The notes beneath the pieces were generated by a model. The model searched no databases and was not told where the DNA came from. It saw only the letters and a list, made by a program, of their open reading frames with translations. This document shows, piece after piece, positions 24,647 to 32,376 of a DNA stretch of 32,376 bases. How positions within the stretch are numbered: position 1 is the first letter of the stretch; each line of letters opens with the position of its first letter. Position numbers and translations under genes: made by a program. Source of the stretch: Ramlibacter sp. (lineage in GTDB: Bacteria > Pseudomonadota > Gammaproteobacteria > Burkholderiales > Burkholderiaceae_C); contig JAJTCN010000021.1 of assembly GCA_021323335.1 (NCBI GenBank), forward strand, positions 1 to 32,376. The letters are read 5' to 3'.

Positions 24647-25150
24647 TCAGGGCGTCAGCGTCAGCACGACTGTATCCGAATAGGTCCCCGAGAAGCGATC
24701 CTGGTAGTCCACGGGCAACACCGTACCGGTGATGGTGAGGACCTGGTTCACGTTCTTGGCAACGGTTCCGGTCGTGGGCGAGACCGCGAGCGAGTACGGC
24801 ATGAACTCGGTCGTGGTGGTGGCGTGGCGCATCCGCCGGGCGTTGGCGCCGGTAGACCACAGGCCGTCGTTCACCGTCATGAGGAAGGCCGCGGTCGGCG
24901 CACTGCCGGTGCACTTGAACGTGGTGGTCACCGTCACCGTCGCATTGGTCGCGAGGCGGGGGTCGATCGTGCCGAAGGGCACGTTCACGTTCGGCGTGAC
25001 GAACTTGCAGACGTTCTTGGACAGCACGGTTGCGGTGACCGGCAGCGTGCCCGAGCTCGTCGCCGCCTGCGCCGCCAGGCCGCTGGCCAGGAGCAGGGCG
25101 GCCGTGAGCGCCCCCCGCAGCGGCAGCAAGACTTGTCGGCACATGATCAT
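24647..25150 (-). CDS. Minor spore-coat-U domain pilin
   Basis: The 167-residue product has a signal peptide ending near A-A-Q-A and one SCPU domain: V-C-K-F-V-T-P-N-V-N-V-P-F-G-T-I-D, then T-T-F-K-C-T-G, and a C terminus F-S-G-T-Y-S-D-T-V-V-L-T-L. The two cysteines should form the family disulfide. The start is uncertain: ATG 25150 has a weak GAAGAAG seven bases upstream, ATG 25144 is two codons later, and a TTG at 25171 also exists. It is the second gene of the operon and probably a CsuA/CsuB-type subunit. Confidence 0.9.
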   Translation of the reverse strand: MIMCRQVLLPLRGALTAALLLASGLAAQAATSSGTLPVTATVLSKNVCKFVTPNVNVPFGTIDPRLATNATVTVTTTFKCTGSAPTAAFLMTVNDGLWSTGANARRMRHATTTTEFMPYSLAVSPTTGTVAKNVNQVLTITGTVLPVDYQDRFSGTYSDTVVLTLTP

Positions 25151-25179
25151 GGATGGCTTCTTCGCGACCAAGCTCCCGC

Positions 25180-25198
25180 CCGCCCCGCGACGGGGCGG
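25180..25198 (-). repeat. GC-rich hairpin after the major pilin gene
   Basis: An 8-bp perfect stem (CCGCCCCG with CGGGGCGG) closes on CGA, in the 69-base gap between the major pilin stop and the next start. No T run follows on either strand, so it is not a standard terminator. A hairpin here could stabilise the upstream pilin message or cause partial read-through, giving more major than minor subunit; this is inference. Confidence 0.6.
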
Positions 25199-25219
25199 CG
25201 GGTGCTGGCAGGCAGGTGC

Positions 25220-25699
25220 TTAGTAGTTGACCGCGACGCCGACGGAGCCGGAGTAGCCGTCCGGCGTCACGTTCACGTAGTTCGCGTTCGTGACGGTGCC
25301 GCTCAGGGTCACCGTCTTCGCCGTGATCGTGGCGCCCAGGCCCGCGCCGGTGTAGGCGGTGGGGTTGGTCCAGGTGATCGTGTACGGGATGGCGTCGGTG
25401 TTGCCGGCGGTCGCGCCGGACATCGAGCCGCTGTAGCTGCCGGTGGTCGTGCTGTTCACCGTGAAGCTGGTGACGGGGGTGCCCTTGGTGCACTTGTAGC
25501 TGGCGGTGACGCTGGCGGTGGCGTTGGTGGTCAGCGTGGGATCCAGGGCGCCGAAGGCCATGTCGCCCGACAGCGTCAGCTTGCAAACGGCGGCCACGCT
25601 GGCCGTCACGTTCAGGGTGGCGGTGTCGCTGGCGGCGAAACCGGAGGTGGCAGCCAGGGCAAGGGCGGCGGCGGCGATGGCGCGGATGGAAGTGTTCAT
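25220..25699 (-). CDS. Major spore-coat-U domain pilin
   Basis: The 159-residue product has a clear signal peptide (about 1-22, ending G-F-A) and a mature part rich in Thr, Ser, Ala and Gly. The SCPU core is visible: A-V-C-K-L-T-L-S-G-D-M-A-F-G-A-L-D, S-Y-K-C-T-K-G, and the end G-Y-S-G-S-V-G-V-A-V-N-Y. As first gene of a five-gene chaperone-usher operon it should be the main shaft subunit, like CsuA/B. ATG 25699 has AGGAG nine bases upstream. The pilus probably serves surface attachment and biofilm growth, as known for Csu pili. Confidence 0.93.
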   Translation of the reverse strand: MNTSIRAIAAAALALAATSGFAASDTATLNVTASVAAVCKLTLSGDMAFGALDPTLTTNATASVTASYKCTKGTPVTSFTVNSTTTGSYSGSMSGATAGNTDAIPYTITWTNPTAYTGAGLGATITAKTVTLSGTVTNANYVNVTPDGYSGSVGVAVNY

Positions 25700-26042
25700 G
25701 TGAGTGACTCCTAACGATCTGTCTTATCCCGCTTAAGCCGAATGCCTAAGCTACGGTGATGCGAACTTTAGGGGCGGGACACCCCCGCCGCAACCCGCCG
25801 TGTCAGGCATTTCCAAGGATCAGCGGGCGCGTTCGTCGATTCCGTCACACCACACGAGCCACAGGGCACCCGTAAGCAAATGTCACCGGATTGGCGGTAA
25901 ACCACCGGCGATGAACGGCAGTTGTTTTTTTGTGTCACGGAGACGGCGACCAGGCTCACGACCGGCTAAGTCTTGTGGACTACGCTCCGGCCAGCGGCAA
26001 ACCATGCCTGGTGCGTCGAGGAAAGGCCGAACGGGGAATGAA
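25700..26042. promoter_or_regulatory. Divergent regulatory region, pilus operon / two-component genes
   Basis: This 343-base stretch has no convincing gene and must hold promoters for both directions. Near the pilin start there are several TAAG-type motifs: CTAAC at 25711, CTTAAG at 25732 and CTAAG at 25746, with an inverted CTTTAG at 25766. They resemble the half-site found downstream of the sensor kinase, but spacing is irregular (22, then 13 bases). A run of seven T at 25925-25931 lacks a convincing stem. I cannot name a -35/-10 pair with confidence on either strand. GGGGAA seven bases before 26043 serves the response regulator. Confidence 0.5.
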
Positions 26043-26726
26043 ATGCGGGTGCTGCTGGTGGAAGACGACGAAATGATCGGGCGCAGCCTGCGTGAAGCCC
26101 TGGCCGGCCAGGGTTGGTCCGTGGACTGGGTGAAGGACGGCCTGCTCGCACAGAGCGCCTGGTCCGACGGCGACTACGCCTGCGTGCTGCTCGATCTCGG
26201 CCTGCCCAAGCGCGACGGCGTGGAAGTGCTGCGCCTGGCCCGCAGCAGCGGTGACCGCACGCCCGTGCTGGTGCTCACCGCGCGCGACGGCCTGGATGAC
26301 CGGGTGGCGGGCCTCGATCTCGGCGCCGACGACTACCTGCTCAAGCCTTACGAGATGCGCGAGCTCGTGGCCCGCATGCGCGCCATCATCCGGCGCCGCG
26401 ACGGCGCCGCGCATTCCGTCATCGGCAACGACAGCGTGCAGCTGGACCTGACCACGCGCGAGGTGCTGGTGCAGGGCGAGCGCTCGCAGCTCTCGGCGCG
26501 CGAGTTCGCGCTGCTGCACGCGCTGCTCGAGCGCCCCGGCGCCATCCTCTCGCGCGAACAGCTGGAGAACCGCATCTACGGCTGGGGCGAGGAGGTGAGC
26601 AGCAACGCGGTGGATGTCCTGATCCACGGCATGCGGCGCAAGCTGGGCATCGACGCGATCCGCAACGTGCGGGGGCTGGGCTGGCGCGTCGCCGGCGGCG
26701 CGGCCGCCACAGGAGGTGCGCCATGA
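26043..26726 (+). CDS. OmpR-family response regulator (QseB/PmrA-like)
   Basis: The 227-residue product has an N-terminal receiver domain with the acidic pair D8-D9, the phospho-acceptor D51 (L-L-D-L-G-L-P), T79 and K101. A winged-helix DNA-binding domain follows (about 125-220; L-S-A-R-E-F-A-L-L-H-A-L-L, V-D-V-L-I-H-G-M-R-R-K-L, V-R-G-L-G-W-R-V). All phosphorylation residues are intact. It is most like the QseB/PmrA/TctD branch. The start is set by its M-R-V-L-L-V-E-D-D beginning. It overlaps the sensor kinase by four bases, and the kinase ribosome site AGGAGGTG lies inside its last codons. Likely targets are the phased CTAA sites at 28080-28117 and perhaps the divergent pilus operon. Confidence 0.96.
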   Translation: MRVLLVEDDEMIGRSLREALAGQGWSVDWVKDGLLAQSAWSDGDYACVLLDLGLPKRDGVEVLRLARSSGDRTPVLVLTARDGLDDRVAGLDLGADDYLLKPYEMRELVARMRAIIRRRDGAAHSVIGNDSVQLDLTTREVLVQGERSQLSAREFALLHALLERPGAILSREQLENRIYGWGEEVSSNAVDVLIHGMRRKLGIDAIRNVRGLGWRVAGGAAATGGAP

Positions 26727-28069
26727 AATGGCATGTGTTCCCGAACGGCCCGATGTGTTCGCTGCGGCGCGCATTGATGCTCTGGCTGGTGCCGCTGTTC
26801 CTGCTGGTGGGCGCCTTGAGCGCGGTCGCTTCCTATTGGAGCTACTCCATGATGGTGAACACCTTCATGGACGAACAGATGCAGCAGCTGGCCACCGCGC
26901 TCGGCGACAACCGCAGCATCCAGCCCGCGCCGCTGAACGCCGAGCGCGTCGAGAAATGGGGTGCCTACGTGGTGCAGACCTACGATGCGAAGGGCGCCTT
27001 GCAGGTCACGTCGTGGCCCGAAGTGCGCGTGCCGCTGCAACCCGCAGCCGGCTTCCACCAGGTGCAGCAGGACGGGCGCAGCTGGCGCGTCTACACCCTG
27101 CCGGCCGAAGCCACCGGCGGCGCCGGCGTGCAGGTGCTGCAAAGCGACCGCTTCCGCGCCAAGCTGGCGGCGGAGCGTGCGGGCACCGCGATCGCGCCGG
27201 TGCTGCTGCTGCTGCCCTTGTGCATGCTGGCCTTGTGGGGCGTGGCGCGGGCGATGTCGCGCGCATTGCAGGACATCGGCCGGCAGGCGGCGCAACAGGA
27301 CGAGCACCACATCTCGGAGCTGTCCGTCGCCCACGTGCCGGGGGAGATCGCGCCCCTGGTGGCTTCGTTCAACAGCCTGCTGCGGCGCCTGCGCGACGCC
27401 TTCGCCACCCAGCGCCGCTTCGTCCAGGACGCGGCGCACGAACTGCGCACGCCCATCGCGGCCATCAGCCTGCAGGTGGAGAACATGCGGCAGGACGTCG
27501 ACTGCCAGGCCTCCGCCGAGCGCTTCGCGCAACTCGAATCGGGCGTGCGGCGCGCCCAGCGGCTGGTCGACCAGCTGCTGCGCCTGTCGCGGCAGGAGGC
27601 GGCCGGTGCCGATGGTCCGGCCATCGTCGACCTGCAGTCGCAGCTGCGCGAAAGCATCAGCACGCTGATCGGCCTGGCGGACCAGCGCAACATCGACCTC
27701 GGCATCGTGGCCACGCAGCCGGCGGAGGCGCTCACGCTGCACTGCGCGCCGGCCGACCTGCGCAGCCTCCTCGACAACCTGATCGAGAACGCCTTGCGCT
27801 ACACGCCCGAAGGCGGCGTGGTGGACGTGCGCCTGCTGCAGGATGGCGGCCGCATGGCGGTCGAAGTGGTGGACACCGGCCCCGGCATCCCCCAGGAGCT
27901 GCTGCCGCGCGTGTTCGACCGCTTCTTCCGCGTGCCGGGCAACGGCAGCAACGGCAGCGGGCTGGGGTTGTCCATCGCGCAGGCCGCGGCGCAACGCTGC
28001 GGGTTGCTGCTGACGCTGCGCAACCGGCAGGACCGCAGCGGCCTCATCGCGCGCATCGAACCGGCGTGA
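26723..28069 (+). CDS. Two-component sensor histidine kinase (QseC-like)
   Basis: The 448-residue product has a membrane helix at about 16-38, a periplasmic sensor region of about 120 residues, a second helix at about 158-176, and a cytoplasmic kinase core. The H box F-V-Q-D-A-A-H-E-L-R-T-P places the phosphorylated histidine at 239. The N box D-N-L-I-E-N has N356. The G1 box D-T-G-P-G-I-P is at 384-390 and the G2 box G-S-G-L-G-L-S at 411-417. The ligand is unknown; the periplasmic region resembles the short 2CSK-type sensor of QseC/TctE kinases. It is paired with the overlapping response regulator gene. Confidence 0.95.
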   Translation: MKWHVFPNGPMCSLRRALMLWLVPLFLLVGALSAVASYWSYSMMVNTFMDEQMQQLATALGDNRSIQPAPLNAERVEKWGAYVVQTYDAKGALQVTSWPEVRVPLQPAAGFHQVQQDGRSWRVYTLPAEATGGAGVQVLQSDRFRAKLAAERAGTAIAPVLLLLPLCMLALWGVARAMSRALQDIGRQAAQQDEHHISELSVAHVPGEIAPLVASFNSLLRRLRDAFATQRRFVQDAAHELRTPIAAISLQVENMRQDVDCQASAERFAQLESGVRRAQRLVDQLLRLSRQEAAGADGPAIVDLQSQLRESISTLIGLADQRNIDLGIVATQPAEALTLHCAPADLRSLLDNLIENALRYTPEGGVVDVRLLQDGGRMAVEVVDTGPGIPQELLPRVFDRFFRVPGNGSNGSGLGLSIAQAAAQRCGLLLTLRNRQDRSGLIARIEPA

Positions 28070-28079
28070 TGCGCAGCCG

Positions 28080-28133
28080 CTAACGCGCGGCTAAGAAAGC
28101 GCTAAGGCTCGCCTAAAGCGCGCCACCTACAGT
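28080..28133 (+). promoter_or_regulatory. Four CTAA half-sites at 11-bp spacing plus -10 box
   Basis: CTAA occurs at 28080, 28091, 28102 and 28113, exactly 11 bases apart each time; three copies are preceded by G. One-helical-turn direct repeats are how OmpR-family regulators bind, and PmrA/QseB boxes have six-base half-sites with five-base spacers, also 11 bases. TACAGT at 28128-28133 is a plausible -10; no -35 hexamer is visible, and repeats three and four cover the -35 position. That arrangement fits activation by the adjacent response regulator. The promoter would drive the small secreted protein at 28220. Confidence 0.68.
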
Positions 28134-28219
28134 GAGATCACGGTTGACGCAGGGGCAAAGAGGAACCCGCACCGACCGCTGAAACCGTTCTCCTCGCCAC
28201 TCACTGCAAAGGTCCCATC

Positions 28220-28510
28220 ATGAATGCCAAGTTCCTGCTCGCCACGCTCGCCATCGCCGCCGCCGCCACGGGTGCCGCCCGCGCCGACGAAGCCGATGCT
28301 TCCCAGTTCGCCCTGAAGTTCGAAGGCAACCGCACCCGCGCCGAAGTCATGGCCGAAGCGTCGCGGGTGCCGGCCACCCGCAGCATCGAGCCGGCCGGCT
28401 CGCGCGTCGCGGCGCTGCCGACCTCGTCGCTGGACGTGAAGGCGGTGCGCGACGAAGCCGTCCAGGCGCTGCGCCTGGGCAAGATCCCGTCGGGTGAAAT
28501 GAGCTTCTGA
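28220..28510 (+). CDS. Small secreted DUF4148-like protein
   Basis: The 96-residue product has a clear signal peptide (cleavage near A-R-A, residue 22) and a polar mature chain of about 74 residues. It shows T-R-A-E-V-M-A-E-A near the middle and the ending L-R-L-G-K-I-P-S-G-E-M-S-F, the pattern of DUF4148 proteins, a family of small periplasmic proteins common in Burkholderiales and of unknown function. AAAGGT lies seven bases before ATG 28220. Upstream is the phased repeat array and downstream a perfect terminator, so it is a single-gene unit, probably controlled by the two-component system just before it. Confidence 0.88.
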   Translation: MNAKFLLATLAIAAAATGAARADEADASQFALKFEGNRTRAEVMAEASRVPATRSIEPAGSRVAALPTSSLDVKAVRDEAVQALRLGKIPSGEMSF

Positions 28511-28536
28511 TTCCCGGAGCACCCGAGAGAAGCGCG

Positions 28537-28564
28537 AAGGGCCGCAGCGATGCGGCCCTTTTTC
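28537..28564 (+). terminator. Rho-independent terminator
   Basis: A perfect 10-bp stem (AAGGGCCGCA with TGCGGCCCTT) closes on a GCGA tetraloop and runs into five T. It ends the transcript of the DUF4148-like gene, 27 bases after its stop codon. Confidence 0.93.
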
Positions 28565-28582
28565 ATTGGTGGAGTGAACGGG

Positions 28583-28774
28583 TCAGAGCGTCAATGTCAG
28601 CGTCACCGGCGCATCGGCGCTGACCTGGGTGCGCAGGGTGGCGCTCGGGTCGCTCGTCCAGGCGTCGCCGGGCCAGTGCGGCGCCGGCAGCGGCGCCACG
28701 GTCAGCGTGTGCGCGTCGTCATCCGCGCGGTGCGCGGAGTCGGCCCAGGTGGTGGAAGGCAACTCGATCCTCAT
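28583..28774 (-). CDS. Small hypothetical protein
   Basis: A 63-residue frame begins M-R-I-E-L-P-S-T-T-W-A-D-S-A-H and ends V-T-L-T-L-T-L. I do not recognise a family. In its favour, nearly every third codon position is G or C, as in neighbouring genes, and the frame is free of stops. Against it, no good ribosome site is seen before ATG 28774, and the protein is short. An in-frame upstream start would make 79 residues. It has no signal peptide or membrane helix. It is convergent with the DUF4148-like gene and divergent from htpG. Confidence 0.5.
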   Translation of the reverse strand: MRIELPSTTWADSAHRADDDAHTLTVAPLPAPHWPGDAWTSDPSATLRTQVSADAPVTLTLTL

Positions 28775-28879
28775 GGGAGCACTGTAACCAGTCGTTGCAC
28801 GCACCCGGGCGCCCCCGGTCAATCAACTCGGCAGGAAACGTCGAATAGTTCACGGGAGGCGTGCGCTAGCATCGTCGAC

Positions 28880-28907
28880 CTTGAAAAGTTCACGTGCTGC
28901 CCCTAGC
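28880..28907 (+). promoter_or_regulatory. Sigma-32 heat-shock promoter of htpG
   Basis: CTTGAAA at 28880-28886 matches the -35 consensus of sigma-32 exactly. CCCCTAGC at 28900-28907 is close to the -10 consensus (CCCCATnT), and the spacer is 13 bases, inside the known range. The leader to the htpG start would be about 20 bases. Confidence 0.8.
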
Positions 28908-28932
28908 TGGTGCACGCGCAATAAACAACACC

Positions 28933-30843
<1,911 letters not shown>

Positions 30844-30845
30844 GC

Positions 30846-30875
30846 GTCGGGGTGCGCCTCCGGGCGCAACCCGAC
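30846..30875. repeat. Intergenic hairpin repeat 1
   Basis: A 13-bp stem with one G/A mismatch (GTCGGGGTGCGCC with GGCGCAACCCGAC) closes on TCCG, three bases after the htpG stop. There is no T run. It looks like one of the short palindromic repeats common between genes in Burkholderiales and may act as a weak or Rho-assisted terminator. Confidence 0.6.
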
Positions 30876-30905
30876 CTACGGGAGAAATGCGCGGTGCTCC
30901 GGTAG

Positions 30906-30937
30906 GCTGGGGTGAGCGGCGAAGCCCGAACCCCAGC
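30906..30937. repeat. Intergenic hairpin repeat 2
   Basis: GCTGGGGT (30906-30913) pairs with ACCCCAGC (30930-30937), and an inner GGC-GAA-GCC hairpin at 30918-30926 makes a two-step stem. The pattern resembles a widespread proteobacterial intergenic palindrome of the GGTGGGTTGAGC...AACCCA type. It lies between the convergent ends of htpG and the binding-protein gene. Confidence 0.6.
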
Positions 30938-30942
30938 AAGCA

Positions 30943-32376
30943 CTATTCGAACCCGCACTCCCGCCGCACCTGCGCCGCGTCCGGCGCGGCGAGCGCCGCG
31001 ACCAGCGCGCGGGCGAGTCCCGGCTCCCGCGCGCCCTTGGCCACCGCCGCCGTGTACACCGTCGTCAGCTCGTGCGGCGCCGGCAGCAGGCCCGTCAGCC
31101 GCACGCCCTGCGTGATCAGGATCTCGGTCACCTGCGTGCAGCCCACCGCATCCGGCTCGGGGGCCTGCGCGAGCGCGGCCATCGCCGTCGCGCCGTTCGG
31201 GAAGGTGCGCAGGCGGCTCGCGTCGTCCGCGAGGCCGAGCGCCTGCAGGACCTTCAGGAAATGGATGCCCGCGGTGGCCTTGACCGGATCCGGGAAGTAG
31301 ATCGCAGGCGCCGATGCCAGCAGGGCCCGCAGGTCGTCGACGTTGCGGATCGCCACGGCGGCCCGCCCCTGCTTGACGGCCACGCCGGTCTTGACGCCGC
31401 CGAGGGCCTGCACCGAGGATGCATCGGCGCGGCCTTCGGCCACCAGTCCCTTGATCAGCGCGTCGCTCAGGATCAGCACGTCGCAAGGCTCGCCGGCGAC
31501 CAGCTTGTCCTTCATCAACCCGACGGCGCCGAAGCTGCCGCCGATGCGGCAATCGTGCTTGCGCTCGAAGTCCGCGGCGCTCTTGATGACCTTGGCCCAC
31601 TTCTGCACGTCGTCGGCGACGTATTTCTCGAAGGCCTGCGGATTCATCACCAGCGCCACGGCGCCCTGCCGGGCCCAGGTTTGCTGCACCTCGGGCTGGC
31701 TGACGATCTTGGTCACCGCCTCGTTCAGGCGCGCCACCACCGCCGGCGGCGTGCCCTTGGGCGCCATCAGTCCGAGCCAGATCGTGGCTTCGTAGCCCGG
31801 CACGCCCGACTCGTCCACCGTGGGCACGTCGGGCAGCACCGAGGAGCGCTTCTTGCCCGTCGTGGCGATCGCCTTCACCTTGCCCGCCTTCACCTGCTCG
31901 GTCATGGTGGTGACGGCGTCGAACATCATGTCGACCTGGCCGCCCAGCACGTCGGTGCGCGCGCCGGAGCTGCCCTTGTACGGGATGTGGACGATCTTGG
32001 TGTCCGACATCGCCTTGAACAGTTCGCCGGCCATGTGGTACGGCGTGCCGGTGCCCGAGGACGCGTAATTCAACTTCCCGGGCCGCTCCTTCGCGGCCTT
32101 CAGCAGGTCCCGCACATTGGCGACGGGCACCGATGGATGCGCCACCAGCACCAGGTCCGAATAGTTGATCGGCGCCACCGGGATGAAGTCGCGCAGCAGG
32201 TCGTACGGCTTGTTCTGCACCAGCGTCTCGTTCACCGTGTGGGTGTTCGACATCAGCAGCAGCGTGTAGCCGTCGGCAGGCGATTTCGCGACCTGGTCGG
32301 TGCCGATCACGGCGCCGGCGCCCGGCTTGTTCTCCACCACGAAGGTCTGGCCGAGCTGGTCCGGCAGGCGCTGCGC
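30943..32376 (-). CDS. Bug/TctC-ModA fusion binding protein (5' end outside window)
   Basis: This frame runs off the window end, so the N terminus and signal peptide are not seen. The visible 477 or so residues contain two different periplasmic binding-protein folds. The first (genomic 32376 to about 31585) is a Bug/TctC receptor with V-E-N-K-P-G-A-G, Y-T-L-L-L-M-S-N-T-H-T, Y-A-S-S-G-T-G-T-P-Y-H and W-A-K-V-I-K-S-A near its normal C terminus. Without a stop, the frame continues into a ModA-type domain: D-F-E-R-K-H-D-C-R-I-G-G-S-F-G, G-E-P-C-D-V-L-I-L-S-D, D-P-V-K-A-T-A-G-I-H-F-L and T-Q-V-T-E-I-L-I-T-Q-G-V. The ModA part lacks its own signal and first strand. No transport partner is visible. 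Confidence 0.9.
   Translation of the reverse strand, partial: AQRLPDQLGQTFVVENKPGAGAVIGTDQVAKSPADGYTLLLMSNTHTVNETLVQNKPYDLLRDFIPVAPINYSDLVLVAHPSVPVANVRDLLKAAKERPGKLNYASSGTGTPYHMAGELFKAMSDTKIVHIPYKGSSGARTDVLGGQVDMMFDAVTTMTEQVKAGKVKAIATTGKKRSSVLPDVPTVDESGVPGYEATIWLGLMAPKGTPPAVVARLNEAVTKIVSQPEVQQTWARQGAVALVMNPQAFEKYVADDVQKWAKVIKSAADFERKHDCRIGGSFGAVGLMKDKLVAGEPCDVLILSDALIKGLVAEGRADASSVQALGGVKTGVAVKQGRAAVAIRNVDDLRALLASAPAIYFPDPVKATAGIHFLKVLQALGLADDASRLRTFPNGATAMAALAQAPEPDAVGCTQVTEILITQGVRLTGLLPAPHELTTVYTAAVAKGAREPGLARALVAALAAPDAAQVRRECGFE

Noticed and set aside
25921..25935. Run of T after 25925 as a terminator
   Set aside because: No convincing stem precedes the T run.
25768..25959. 63-codon minus-strand frame in the divergent regulatory region
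   Set aside because: No ribosome site, no GC bias in third positions, no family resemblance; it lies where promoters are expected.

Overview
The window looks like a high-GC betaproteobacterium, most likely Burkholderiales (Comamonadaceae-like). The pointers are GC-rich third codon positions, a Bug/TctC-type binding protein, a DUF4148-type small secreted protein, and spore-coat-U (SCPU) pili next to a QseB/PmrA-like two-component system. This placement is inferred from family knowledge; no database search was run.

Region 1 (1-20567, + strand). An initiator tRNA-Met with a clear terminator is followed by one very compact block of 26 co-directional genes: fliQ, fliR, flhB, flhA, flgF, flgG, flgA, flgH, flgI, flgB, flgC, fliE, fliF, a short FliG-position protein, fliH, fliI, fliJ-like, a FliK-position protein, flgD, flgE, a short FliM-like protein, fliN, a FliO-like protein, fliP, a FliA-family sigma factor and a TPR protein. 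Almost all neighbours overlap by 1-4 bases and no gap exceeds about 36 bases. Export gate, ATPase, rod, rings and hook are all encoded. Flagellin, cap, hook-filament junction proteins, stator (MotA/MotB), FlgJ, FlgM and chemotaxis genes are absent. The three C-ring genes are atypical. The order looks circularly permuted: joining the fliM-N-O-P segment at the right to fliQ-R-flhB-A at the left restores the classical order. This is the best candidate here for an unusual system, either a reduced second flagellum or a flagellum-derived export machine.

Region 2 (20628-25699). A DUF805 membrane protein gene abuts, tail to tail, a minus-strand chaperone-usher operon of the archaic (Csu/SCPU) type: major pilin, minor SCPU pilin, chaperone, usher, distal SCPU subunit.

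Region 3 (25700-28774). Divergent from the pilus operon lies an OmpR-family response regulator overlapping its sensor kinase. It is followed by four CTAA half-sites spaced exactly 11 bp, immediately upstream of a small secreted DUF4148-like protein with its own terminator. A short hypothetical gene lies on the opposite strand.

Region 4 (28880-32376). htpG (Hsp90) has a good sigma-32 promoter. After two hairpin repeats comes a minus-strand gene, cut by the window end, that fuses a Bug/TctC binding protein to a ModA-like molybdate-type binding domain in one reading frame.
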